The notes under the pieces: model-generated
The model's input: only the letters and a program-made list of their open reading frames with translations
The model's database searches: none
What the model was told of the DNA's origin: nothing
From: Cladorrhinum sp. PSN259
Lineage: Eukaryota > Ascomycota > Sordariomycetes > Sordariales > Podosporaceae
Reading direction: 5' to 3'
DNA: 64,000 nucleotides
Assembly: GCA_033725935.1 (NCBI GenBank)
Contig: MU867137.1
Coordinates: 55,575-119,574 of the forward strand
In this document: one piece after another, positions 1-10,922 of the stretch
How the letters are laid out: each line of letters starts with the position of its first letter
Position numbering within the stretch: the stretch's first letter is position 1
Position numbers and translations under genes: made by a program

Positions 1-441
1 CGAACTCTGCACGCTCCGAACACGAGGGGTGATGATCTGACTCTTGTTTCATCCCTTCTGTCAATGTGATTTCATGGCATCCACTTTCTAGTAGCCGAGG
101 GGCAAACAAGGAACAGTAGTAAAAAGCAAGCTAGGGTTAGGGTAATGTGTCTCTGACCCTGATTGACATGATCATCATTATTATCTGACCACCAATTTGG
201 TGAGATGCGAGCTTTTGTCCAATGGAATTATTAGGATACCCCACGGGAAGTCTGAAGATCGGAAGGGTCCTGTAACAGAACCTTGGTCTGACATGTTACA
301 CATTTCTGCGAAGGTGGTATATGAATCATAAATTCAGCTTCAAGCGGTCAAAAGACTTGACTTGCAGGTGATTGTATAAGTAAGGGGTCAAAGGATATCA
401 AATAAGCCTGCAGATATAACTCTCTTCCACTCCGCTCTTTT
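1..441. other. Intergenic, no gene seen
   Basis: I see no convincing coding frame, RNA gene or repeat here. A short TTAGGG-like doublet near 133-145 is too short to be telomeric. Confidence 0.5.
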
Positions 442-1385
442 TCATCCATCTGAATCTGAATCGTTTGATCTGGACCAGTCCGAAGGAACGAGTAAAGCCT
501 GTGCCTTGATCTCGAGCAGTAGATTGACAATGTCCGTCTCGTTGTTCTTGAACTCGAGTAAGTTGCCCCCGGTGGCAGGGTGGTCAATGAGCGTCGTGCT
601 TGCGGGTTTCAGAATATAGAAGCGTGAAAAATGGCCGACAGCCACAATCCCGAACGTATCCTCTTCCTCCTTGCCAGAGTTGATCCGGGCATATAGCATA
701 TACTCGGTGAGTTGTTTGACGGCATCCTCCCAGGTTGTGCTAGACGTCTCGAGCGAGACACGGTCATTCGTGATGAGGACCAGGAGCTTCCAATTTCTGA
801 CCTTCATGATGAAGGAGATGCGAAATTCGGCATTTGGCTTGGTGATGCCGGGAGTCGGAAGGGACTGTAGCACGAGTCCGAAATGCCCATGAAAATATGC
901 CGGCAGCGTACAATCTAATGCTTGAACGTTTGTTAGCTCGGTACATGCCCCATAAAACCAAGAACAGAAACAAGGTATGGAAGCCAAGAAAAGACGCAAA
1001 CCGTAAGGTATTAGATACCTATGCAGGTCGGGATATCCAATATGCGTAGAAAAAAGTCAAGAATGCATTAACAGAAGCTGAATAGGCGTAGAAAGGAGTT
1101 AGGAATGCATTAACAGAAGCTGAAAGGGCGTATAAATAAGAGAAATAGGCATAGGAAAGTGTGAATGAGGCGTGTACCGCGCTAACAAACGTTCAAGCAT
1201 TAGATTGTATTGTGCCACATATGGCGTACTGCATCCCCCACAGAGTCCAACTGCTCATAGTAGTACTGGATGGGTGTCCATTGCATGTAGCCGTCGGGGT
1301 GAGAGTGAGCCATCTTTGTTCCAAGTCTCGATGATGGTGGGGTAAAGTTGTGCCAGGTCTAAGACTCATCAACAATGCGGGGACC
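442..1385 (-). pseudogene. Decayed hypothetical gene interrupted by a MITE
   Basis: An open frame on the minus strand ends at 442 and reads protein-like (for example WEDAVKQLTEYMLYAR and GIVAVGHFSRFYIL). The first 30 or so codons of the apparent ORF up to 999 are not native: they are encoded by the MITE at 911-1207. If the element and one copy of its TA target site are ignored, the frame continues without a stop into 1210-1313 (HPDGYMQWTPIQYYYEQLDS and onward). Upstream of about 1313 the best protein-like reading (LAQLYPTIIETWNKDG) lies in another frame, which suggests an additional small frameshift or an unrecognised intron. The family is not one I can name; it resembles uncharacterised fungal proteins. 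Seen: frames and insertion. Inferred: that the gene is dead. A functional shortened protein from an ATG inside the MITE cannot be excluded. Confidence 0.6.
911..1207. mobile_element. MITE copy 1, TA target duplication, about 43-bp TIRs
   Basis: The element starts CAATCTAATGCTTGAACG and ends with the reverse complement. The two terminal inverted repeats match over about 43 bp with about 3 mismatches. It is flanked on both sides by TA (909-910 and 1208-1209), the target duplication typical of Tc1/mariner-type elements. It has no coding capacity of its own. The interior carries two direct repeats of about 42 bp (units of the type GTAGAAAGGAGTTAGGAATG). A second copy lies at 58923-59289. Assignment to the Tc1/mariner class rests only on the TA duplication and TIRs. 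Confidence 0.85.
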
Positions 1386-2542
1386 AAAAAGTGGACAGCG
1401 CAAACAACAGAATTGTCGGGTTTGAGGCAAGGAGTCTGAAAAGAATGGCTCAGAAGTTATCCGCAGAACTCTTGCCTCCCAGCCTGCCGCTTCGTTGCCG
1501 CCTGCTCACCAACAGGCCAAAGACTTGAACAGGTGCGGGGCAACGACCAGGGGAGCAAGGACCAGCCTCGTTTTCAGCCTCGCAGAAATCCGGACGGTTC
1601 TGGAGCTTTCTCCCGCGCCATTGATGAGCTAGAAGGCAGACGCCGCAGCAGCAGAAAGTGTCTAGTCGAAGCTGGGACCAACTGCTCTCAATGCAATTGA
1701 CATGGACGACTGGGTCGTGCAGTGGGGAAGGAACCACTTGAAAATGCCCACAAGGCTCACTATGAGATGGCGAGATGGGACTTTCTTTGTATATTTGGAA
1801 AAGCCCAGAAGCGTCCCGGTTCTGTACCTTTTATTGGAGTGCCCCTCAGTTTGACGATTGCAGCCTCAACGGTGGGGTCCTGGCCACTGCCTGAGCGGAG
1901 CTTTTCTTCAAACTGACCAATAAAAGACGGCTATTCGTTGCTGTGGAGGCTGAATCAAACGAATCAGAGAAGCACGTAGAATTTTGGTTGATAGAATCTC
2001 ATAGAAACGCTCCCAGTGAGCACAGCCCAGGGGTCGGCACTCTGCTGGAAATACATTTTAGCTCCTGCATCTGCCCCTCTGTCCCTCTCTTTCCTGACAT
2101 TCTCTCCTCATCTTCTCAAACTCTACCACTCTCTGCTTTTCTCATTGCAAGCCCTCCTCCAGACTACGAGGTGTGGAACGTTGACGACTTTGCTTTCGGT
2201 AAGTAACAACTATTCCCCCACATCAGCCTCGTCACCTTCCTTCCACTTCCACTGGCAACCACATTGGGTTCCTGCCTTGCCTGCAGCAATTGCGCATTCC
2301 CAGGGTCCGGACTTGATCAGTTGCGACGAGACGTTTCGATAGATTTATTTCTACCGAGTCGGCGAGCTTCATCTACTTTTCTTCCTCTTCCAAAACTTTT
2401 TTCAGCACGAGCCCCTCGTCACCCCGCACTCAGCTCTCAGCAGTCGAAAATCGTCATCAAGACCGCAGATTTTTCCAAAGACAACCTTACTGACTTTCCA
2501 ATCTTCAGATACCCCAAATACCACTTTCAGATACCCTTCAAG
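1386..2542 (+). promoter_or_regulatory. hsp90 upstream region and 5' leader
   Basis: About 1.1 kb lies between the decayed gene and the hsp90 start. It contains a CCAAT box at 1917-1921, a phased GAA cluster at 1969-2006 and a pyrimidine-rich stretch at 2060-2160 typical of fungal transcription starts. A consensus donor GTAAGT begins at 2199; possible acceptors end at 2286, 2405 or 2509, so a 5'-UTR intron is plausible. No reading frame here looks like a real gene. Confidence 0.45.
1967..2008 (+). promoter_or_regulatory. Putative gapped heat-shock element
   Basis: GAA trinucleotides start at 1969, 1979, 1994 and 2004, so all four lie on one 5-bp grid (spacings 10, 15, 10). Heat-shock factor binds nGAAn units in 5-bp phase, and gapped arrangements are known in fungi. 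The intervening units are poor TTC matches, so this is a weak or gap-type site. Position upstream of an Hsp90 gene supports it; binding is inferred. Confidence 0.4.
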
Positions 2543-4854
2543 ATGGCCGAGACTTTCGAGTTCCAGGCTGAGATCTCTCAGCTTCTCTCTCTCATCATCA
2601 ACACCGTCTACTCCAACAAGGAGATCTTCTTGAGAGAACTCGTCTCCAACGCTTCCGATGCCCTTGACAAGATCCGCTATGAGTCTCTCTCGGACCCTAG
2701 CAAGCTGGACTCGGGTAAGGATCTCCGCATCGACATCATCCCCAACAAGGAGGCCAAGACCCTTACCATCCGGGATACTGGTATTGGTATGACCAAGGCT
2801 GTAAGTTTGCACTCTGCTGGTACCCCTATGACCTGAAGGCATCTACTGACATTTACCTATTCAGGACCTTGTCAACAACCTCGGTACCATTGCCCGCTCT
2901 GGCACCAAGCAGTTTATGGAGGCTCTCACCGCCGGTGCTGATATCTCCATGATCGGTCAGTTCGGTGTCGGTTTCTACTCTGCCTACCTCGTCGCAGACA
3001 AGGTCACTGTTGTCTCCAAGAACAACGATGACGAGCAATACCTCTGGGAGTCCAGCGCTGGTGGCACCTTCAACATCACCGCCGACACTGAGGGCGAGCA
3101 GCTCGGACGTGGCACCAAGATCATCCTCCACCTTAAGGACGAGCAGATGGATTACCTCCAAGAGTCAAAGGTCAAGGAGGTCATCAAGAAGCACTCCGAG
3201 TTCATCTCCTACCCCATCTACCTCCACGTCGAGAAGGAGACTGAGAAGGAAGTCCCCGATGAGGAGGCTGAGGAGACCACCGAGGAAGGTGATGACAAGA
3301 AGCCCAAGATCGAGGAGGTCGAGGACGACGAGGAGAAGGAGAAGAAGCCCAAGACCAAAAAGATCACTGAAAAATCGATCGAACAAGAGGAATTGAATAA
3401 GCAGGGAAGTTTTCCCCGTTTCCCCCCTGACTAATTGCAATATAACTAACTCCTTCAACAGAAGCCCATCTGGACTCGCAATCCCCAGGACATCACCCAA
3501 GAGGAATATGCTGCCTTCTACAAGTCCCTCTCCAATGACTGGGAGGACCACCTCGGAGTCAAGCATTTTTCAGTGGAAGGTATGTACAGTACAACCCCAT
3601 CACTTTGAATCAAGTTAAACTGTCCATGAAAATTTGAGACTGATACGATAATATATTTCAGGACAATTGGAGTTCAAGGCAATTCTCTACGTTCCCAAAC
3701 GCGCTCCATTTGATCTTTTCGAGACCAAGAAGACCAAGAACAACATCAAGCTCTACGTCCGCCGCGTCTTCATCACTGACGATGCCACCGACCTCATCCC
3801 TGAGTGGCTCAGCTTCGTCAAGGGTGTTGTCGACTCTGAGGATCTTCCCCTCAACTTGTCTCGTGAGACCCTCCAACAGAACAAGATCATGAAGGTCATC
3901 AAGAAGAACATCGTCAAGAAGGCTCTTGAGCTCTTCCAGGAGATTGCTGAGGACAAGGAGAACTTTGACAAGTTCTACAGCGCCTTCTCGAAGAACATCA
4001 AGCTCGGTATCCACGAGGACTCCCAGAACCGCAACCTCCTTGCCAAGCTTCTCCGCTTCAACTCCACCAAGTCTGGTGATGAGCAGACCTCCCTCTCCGA
4101 CTACGTCGCTCGCATGCCCGAGCATCAGAAGAACATGTACTACATCACCGGCGAGTCTATCAAGGCTGTCTCCAAGTCCCCCTTCCTTGACGCCCTCAAG
4201 GAGAAGGGCTTCGAGGTTCTCTTCCTTGTTGACCCCATTGATGAGTACGCCATGACTCAGCTCAAGGAGTTCGAGGGCAAGAAGCTCGTTGATATCACCA
4301 AGGACTTCGAGCTCGAGGAGACCGATGAGGAGAAGGAGGCCCGTGAGAAGGAGGAGAAGGAGTACGAGAACCTTGCCAAGGCTCTCAAGAACGTCCTCGG
4401 CGACAAGGTCGAGAAGGTCGTTGTCTCCCACAAGTTGGTTGGTGCTCCTTGCGCCATCCGCACTGGCCAGTTCGGTTGGTCCGCCAACATGGAGCGTATC
4501 ATGAAGGCCCAGGCCCTCCGTGACACCTCCATGAGCAGCTACATGTCCTCCAAGAAGACCTTCGAGATCTCTCCCAAGAGCCCCATCATTAAGGAGCTCA
4601 AGTCCAAGGTTGAAACCGACGGCGAGAACGACAAGACTGTCAAGTCTATCGTCCAGCTTCTCTTCGAGACCTCTCTCCTTGTTTCCGGCTTCACCATTGA
4701 GGAGCCCGCTGGCTTCGCTGAGCGCATCCACAAGCTTGTTGCTCTCGGCTTGAACCTCGACGAGCAGCCCGAGGCTGCTGAGGATGCTCCCGCCGCTGAT
4801 GCTGGTGTCCCTGCCGCCGAGACCGGTGACAGCGCCATGGAGGAGGTCGACTAG
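2543..4854 (+). CDS. hsp90: Cytosolic heat shock protein Hsp90
   Basis: ATP-dependent chaperone that dimerises and matures kinases, steroid-receptor-like and other clients in the cytosol. Exons: 2543-2800, 2865-about 3401, 3462-3579 and 3662-4854; product about 701 residues (family usual 700-710). The N-terminal ATPase domain shows ELVSNASDALDKIRY with catalytic Glu32 and DTGIGM with Asp78. An acidic Glu/Lys linker covers residues about 220-255. The middle domain and the C-terminal dimerisation domain follow, ending in the TPR-binding motif MEEVD, which marks the cytosolic and not the ER (HDEL-type) or mitochondrial form. Introns at 2801-2864 and 3580-3661 have clean GT-AG ends. The middle intron ends with CAG at 3461, but no in-phase GT donor is visible after the ELNK codons at 3390-3401, and the expected Thr of ELNKTKP is missing. 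Neurospora calls this gene hsp80. Identity is essentially certain; only the second junction is unsure. Confidence 0.96.
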
Positions 4855-5075
4855 ATTGGTTGATGTGTGTAGACTTTCATGAATGGGAAATGAAAAAAGG
4901 GCGGTTCTGGGATCACATTGGAGTTTAATGGAAGGGTCTTTTTTTACTGAAGCTTTATGATACGGCTTTCATTTATTTTAATGGTTACCAATCTGCATCA
5001 AGGCCCTTAAAGGAGCATGAATACAATGGGAATTAAAAATGCATTAAAAATGATTCTGTGCTCTGACCTGCTTGC

Positions 5076-5395
5076 GATGCCCGTCTGTTATCTTTTGACG
5101 CATAACTTAGTCACCTGAAGGCCTTTTGACTATCTTTTGATGCCTGCCTGAGATATCTCTACGCATACTTGTTCACCCGAAGGCCTTTTGAATATTTTAT
5201 CATGCCTGTCTGTTATCTTTTTACCCATACTTGACCGGTTTTTAGGCGTTTTAACTGTTTTATGATGCATGTTTGAGATATCTGCACGCATACTTGACCG
5301 TGTTGTAAGCGTTTTAACTGTTTTATAATTCCTGTTTAAGATATTCTTACGTATATTTGATCACCTGTCGGCCATTTAACCACCTTTTATGATTA
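5076..5395. repeat. Five degenerate tandem repeats of about 62 bp
   Basis: Five consecutive units share the order GATGCC(T)GTCTG, TTATC or GAGATAT, ACGCATACTTG, then CACC(C/T)GAAGG or GACCGTGTTG, then CTTTTGA(C/A)T or GTTTTAACTG. Units start near 5076, 5139, 5201, 5263 and 5327. They differ mostly by C/T and A/G changes. No coding function is visible. Confidence 0.7.
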
Positions 5396-6820
5396 CTTCG
5401 AGAAAAGATGGTATACAAGTTTTTGCCCCCCTTTCAGTTAGTCATCTTATTATACTAGTCTCAACCCCTTTTATGTCCCAGTTCGAAAAAGAATGCATGG
5501 ATACCTTTTTTTTGCCTCCATTGTTGATTACCCCTTTTTACCCCCTTTTACGGCTATATATGTAGGGAGTTGAATAATCCTTATTTACTAGCCCCGTCGT
5601 TTTTTTTCGGGGTGAAAATGTATCTAAGTATGCGGTCTAAGGATCATCAGGATTCATGAGGAGAGGGTTGATTTCCCTTTTTCTTTTTTGAAGTGAACCC
5701 TTTTTTCAGTTGGAATGGCTTCTTTTACAACTTTAAGGTGTGTAATTATAGATGGATGTTTTGGTTTACTATTGTACATTACTTATGATTCATGACCTCT
5801 TTATTTATTGCCCTCTGCTCACGACCATTGTCGAGATCATCACTTGCACTAGAATTCCGTTGCCCGATCGAGAACTCGGGTGGAACTTGGGTGACAGTTC
5901 TCTTTTATGAAAGCCGGATACTAAATGACAGATTCTAGATAATGTGGAAAGTAGAGGCTGCTTTTTTAAAAGTCCCCGTCCCCATGAGTTTTCTTGATTT
6001 CTTATCTATATTGACTTGACTTTTCCCCTTCTTACCATGTCGTAAGGACTCTCTTCCTGATGCTTTATTCTTGTTGCTGTATCTAGTCCTTTCAAGCGAC
6101 CATGATTACCGATATAACGAATGCCCCTTTGCAAGCCATACACCAAACACCCGTTACTAATAAAGGTGGTGGTCAGCATTGAGAGTTATCCAGACACCAG
6201 AAGAGTGAGAATAAAAAAAACTCACTCCCTCTCTGCAAAGAGTCTAGACAAAAGCCTTCCAACTGAACTCCAGGAGAGTTTGGGAATTTATACAATGCGT
6301 ATCACATAATTACCACATAACATTAGTCGGGCGCGCGCGCCACTGACGCCCACAACCAAGATCTCTGGATGCCTTCAACGGTTGCCAGATGTGGTAATAA
6401 GGCCAGCTGCCAGGACGTTTGCCCTAGCCGCACACAGCCAAGAAAACCATACTAGGCAAACCTTCTTCCCACTCATCTTCTTCCATTCATCTTCTTCCAT
6501 TCACCTTCTTCCCATCCATCTTCTTCCCATTCATCTTCTTCCTTCCACAACACAACCTCCGGCCAAACCAATCGCAAAAGACCCGTACCCGTACCTACTT
6601 CCTCAAAACAGAGTGGTCAGTTCATTTTATTCGCAAGAGGGCCTATCCCTAAACCAGCTAACAGAATCAGTCTAAACCAACCAATCGATCGATCCAAGAC
6701 TCCCCAATTTCCCGCAATTACTATAAGGTATAATCAACCCGATTCCGATATCCTTTATCAAGCTGATTATATCAGATAACGGATCAGAAGAACTCGGCTT
6801 TTTGTGTGGATTGCTTAGGG

Positions 6821-6985
6821 AAAACCTGAAGATCCGGACAAGAGATTGGAATTTGGAGAAAAGGTCAAAGATGATGAGCTGGATTCTGAGCACTTAATAG
6901 TTCAGTTGTTGAGTGCTCAGAATTCAACTCATTGTCTTTGACCCTTTCTCCAAATGTCAATCTCTTGTCCGGATCTTGAGGTTTT
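6821..6985. repeat. 75-bp inverted repeat with 15-bp spacer
   Basis: Left arm 6821-6895 and right arm 6911-6985 are reverse complements with about 8 mismatches, several of them transitions. RNA from either strand could fold into a long hairpin. One frame of each arm reads as a similar peptide (PEDPDKRLEFGEKVKDDELD on the left, a close variant on the right), so the arms may be fragments of a once-coding sequence duplicated head to head. Confidence 0.8.
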
Positions 6986-8654
6986 GGACTGACTATATAA
7001 GTGGATTTGAATAAAAAGGGTGTCATATTTATTAAAAAAAACAAAAGTCGTCGTGGTTTCAGAGGTGACTTGAGCCTTTGCTTTTTTTTTTTAACTTGCA
7101 AAATAGAGTTTTCAACGACTGTCGTAAAGGAAGGAAGAAGGAAGAACAGTAATAGATACACGTCCTTCCCTAAACTGGGAGATAATGGGGCATAACCGGG
7201 ATGTATCTTGTTGTCTATTCTGGAGGGTATAAAGATAGGGCCGACGAAGAATGTATGTAACAGCTTTGGTACCGCAAAAGGAATGACCAGGTAACTTGAT
7301 CCTTGTTGAAAATATTGACAAGTATCAAGCAAACAAGTATGTACGATTGCGCTTTGCATACAGCCATACGATATCAGAGGCCTTAATTATTGCTCCTCCG
7401 ACTTACTCCTTTTTAATTCTTATCTCAAACTCACAGGCTCTAAATGAAAATTCGCATCTTAAATTCCCTAAGCTTAGACGTCCAGATAAAGCTTCTTCAT
7501 CCCTTCATGCTTACCACTTTCCCCCCTCAGAGAATGGACCGAAGTCTTTTATGCCAAACTCTATATATATTAGAAAACAATTTTTTTAGGATCAATAATC
7601 GTCAACTATTATTTAGTTTCGAAAAACTTTCAAGTAGTCCTAATCATATCAAAAGCATGAGGATGCTCGGAGTACATAGCTTCCGCTCAATCGCTAGCTG
7701 GGTAACGCTTTAACTTATATACCAAACTCTTTTGCTCTTTTAACAAAACTTGTGAGAATGCTTAATAACAGTATTAAAGTTATCACTGTTCTTTCTAAAC
7801 CACCTTTTGAAAATAAAAAGGGGTACTGGAATAATTTGCAAATCAAAACAACTCAAGCAAGAACAACATCTCTTCCCGCCTTTTATTTTTATTTTTATAG
7901 CTTTACTATCTATGGACGTAAATAAACAATCAAGCAAGCAAGTCTTGATCTAATAAAATTTTATACCCAAAAATAAGGCCCCCTAGTAAAACACCAAAAG
8001 GTTATACCTAAAACAAAATAAGATAAAAGAATGTACCAAGAAAGAAGAAACCTTGAAAAATTAAAATCCAAGAAAGTTAAAAGAAGTTTAAAAGAAAAGA
8101 GATAAACAGCATCTAGAAAAGGGCCAAGGTAATAAATATAGAATAATTGAAAAAAAAAACCGGTAAAGAAAGTAAAGAAGTAAACGAAGTGGAAAGCAAA
8201 ACTAAAGAAGAAAAAGACAACCATAAAAAATATCTTTCTGCTTGCTTCTCTTTTTATTTGGTTCCTATTATCAATGTTGTTAAAAGACATCAGTCTCCCG
8301 TCGCTAGAAAAAAGGTTAGAAGCGGGAAGGCAACAGCACAGAAAGAAAAAAACATCAAGACAGCAAAAGAAAAGCAAGAGGAGCTGTGTTTTATTCTTAG
8401 CAGCCTCCTCCCCACTCTTCCCACTCTTTCTTAACCCACAAGCCAGCCTGAAAGAATGATGAAAAAAAGTCATAAAACGCAGAGGTATATCACAACAACA
8501 ATCACAACCTTCAACCTTTCAACTCGGACCCGAATCCACCGACCGTCTGACCAGCCAACCTTATCACTTTCTTTGCCCCTTGTTCTTCACTCCATTTCAC
8601 CCCTTTCTCATCCATAAAAAAAGGGCGTCATTGGAGAAACCCCATCACACTTTA

Positions 8655-10922
8655 TCATAACACCTCCTCGCCTTCCTCCTCTTCCCTAAACCTGATCCCA
8701 CCTTCAACTTGAATGCCATCCCTCACCCACTCAATCTCAGCAACCCTGGTCAAAGGCCACCGACTCCTAGCTCGCTTCAATAACCCTTCAACAACCTCCA
8801 TCGCACCCCTCAGACCCTTGGCATCAAACTTGGCATAATCAGCCTCATAATCCCCTTCGCCGTCCTCTCCTTCCTTGGCTCCATACTCGTACCACCGCCA
8901 CTCGGCACGGGCAATCCGATGACTAACCCTGCTTCGCATCCGAGTCTTTGGGTCGTCGAACGGTAATCTACCCTCGAGTAACGCATACAGCAATACACCA
9001 AGGGACCACGCATCTGTCGCGCGTCCGTCATATGGCTGACCCATAATAACTTCAGGGGCGGCGTAGTCGTCTGAACCACATCTCGTTTCAAGCTTCTCAT
9101 CGTCGGCCACGCGACGGGAGAGTCCTAGGTCGGACAGGGTAATAATAGGGTAAGGATAAGTAGTCCAGTCTTTTATTGCAGCGATTTCGGGTGGTGTAAG
9201 GTTGACCAGGACGTCTGAGAAACACAAGTCTGTTAGGATCCAAAACATCCGCACGACATATAACAGGCATTACTCACTCTCGAGTTTTATATCTCGATGG
9301 ACAATCTTGTTTCCATGAAGATAGCTCACAGCGCCCACCAGCTCGGAAAAGATGCGGCGTATAAGCGGCGGCTCAAGCAAGCTGCGGTGCTTAGCGGTTA
9401 GGTCAAAGAGATCACCACCAGGGTAATAGCTGAGAACTAAGATGGCTCGCGTAGGCTCTACACTCCAAGCTTTGAGATTGACCAGCGATGGGTGATGAAT
9501 GTCCCTCATAATCTCGAGCTCTCGCTTGAGGCTCATTTCAATTCGATCCTCAGATGCGCCGCCCCGTGGGCCGTGCTCACATATTTTGACAGCCACCAGA
9601 GAGCGTCTTTCGTACCGAGTTGGAGGTTCAGGTGTATGTAAGCCGCTACTTGAATAATCCTCGTCTTCCTCCATGGCTGAAGAGGTTTGGCTCGTAGCAA
9701 GCATGACTCGACTGAATGTGCCCTGTCCAAGGGTCATGATGGCCCTCCAACGACGCCGTTTCCTGTCATATCTGCCATACGCCTCAAAGTACTCGGCACG
9801 AGATCGTTTGCCGCTCGGCGTTATTGAAACCGAAGAGAGATCTGTCGCGCTGAGGGAGGATTCGCTCGGTGGTGGGGTTGGCGGTTTTTCGATGGGCGTC
9901 AAGCCTCTTGCCTCGGAGAGGTGGGGTTCTCGCCGCATATGTGCTTCAATTTGACCATTCGGTATCGGCCGGTGATTTGGCCCGGAAACGGTCGACATGC
10001 GCTTCGGTATCGCCAAAGGATCAGGTTTGTATTCACTAGTACTCCTGTTCCTTGCATGTGACGTCGGTCGATTTGCGCCATTGAGCATATGGTTTGAAGC
10101 TGCTGGCGGGGCAAGTCCGGAAGATAGCCCCGCATATCCCTTTCCCAAACCGGAATCTCTCGTCGTCGGCGTTGCTGTTACGTCTTCCATGGAGTTCGTT
10201 ACCACAACATTATCGCTGGCCCCCGGAGAGAACGGGTTGCCCTCTCGCGAGAGGCGTCTAAGTTGCCTCCATGGCCCCGGGGAGTGGTCCGACAGGAGGG
10301 GAGAAGGCAAGGGCGTCACGTCGCCCATTGCTGATATGGCGGGGCTCGGGACGGTCGAGCTGGCTGCCGATGCGGAACCAAAGGCGCCAGACAGGCTGCC
10401 GGCCGTCTTGAGACTCGGGGTCCTCGAGATGGGTCGGAGGGACTGGATCGACGACTTGTGTTGGAGAGTGAGACCTGGACGTCTCGAGGTCCTGCCGGGT
10501 GTCGCAAAGCCGTTGGGGGTGTCTGGGCTTAGGGGCGACTTGGGACGAAAGTCGGTTTGCAACCGTAGGGCGTTTTCGCCGAGGTTGGACGGACGATAGG
10601 GCGATCGAAAACCGTGGCTCGGAGGAGAACCTGGTGCTGGTGAGGGAGAGCGGGATCTAAGCGGCATGGGAGGAGACGGTGCTATAGTGTTGGAGCGGAA
10701 CTGGACCGGACCGGCCGAGGGTCGAGGTGTCGAGGTCGAGGCAGTGGTGGGAGTAGGGGACGAAGTCAAGGTTATGTTGAGGGCCGAGTTGGCTTCGGCA
10801 TTGCGCTTGTTGAGGAGGCCGGCGGCAGCTATCGAAGCCGCAGCGTCAATGAAGGGGCCATGGTGGGCGCTGGTATCGTCAGGTATGCTCGCGGAGTTGG
10901 GTTTGGAAGGCCATGAAGCCAT
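8655..10922 (-). CDS. Serine/threonine protein kinase with long N-terminal extension
   Basis: Exons 10922-9278 and 9214-8655 (intron 9215-9277, GTGAGT...CAG) give 734 residues. Residues 1 to about 385 are low-complexity, Ser/Pro/Thr-rich and probably disordered. The kinase domain starts near residue 390: glycine loop GQGTFSRV (about 398-405), VAVK lysine at about 446, alpha-C Glu at about 468, HRDIKLEN catalytic loop (Asp544) whose Asn codon is created by the splice, DLG in place of DFG (Asp577) and an APE motif. All catalytic residues are present, so it should be active. A 25-residue acidic insert separates beta strands 2 and 3. The layout resembles the fungal Prr1/Npr1-like kinases with long N-termini, but I cannot place it firmly. 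It lies divergent from the acyltransferase at 13.5 kb with 2.6 kb between starts. Confidence 0.9.

Larger units (their letters stand above)
4855..8654. other. AT-rich gene-free interval
   Basis: After the hsp90 3' UTR there are 3.8 kb without a convincing gene. The sequence is AT-rich with many homopolymer runs. It holds the 62-bp degenerate array (5076-5395), a CTTCTTCCCAT-type microsatellite at about 6465-6545 and the inverted repeat at 6821-6985. The high AT content would fit repeat-induced point mutation of old repeats, but I cannot compute a RIP index here. Confidence 0.6.

Noticed and set aside
131..146. TTAGGG-like sequence as telomeric repeat
   Set aside because: Only about two units, internal to the sequence.
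3658..4731. 357-codon open frame antisense to hsp90
   Set aside because: It is a mirror of the strongly biased hsp90 coding frame; composition is Leu/Val/Glu-rich nonsense with no motif.
6865..7359. 164-codon minus-strand frame in AT-rich DNA
   Set aside because: Runs through homopolymers and one arm of the inverted repeat; not gene-like overall.
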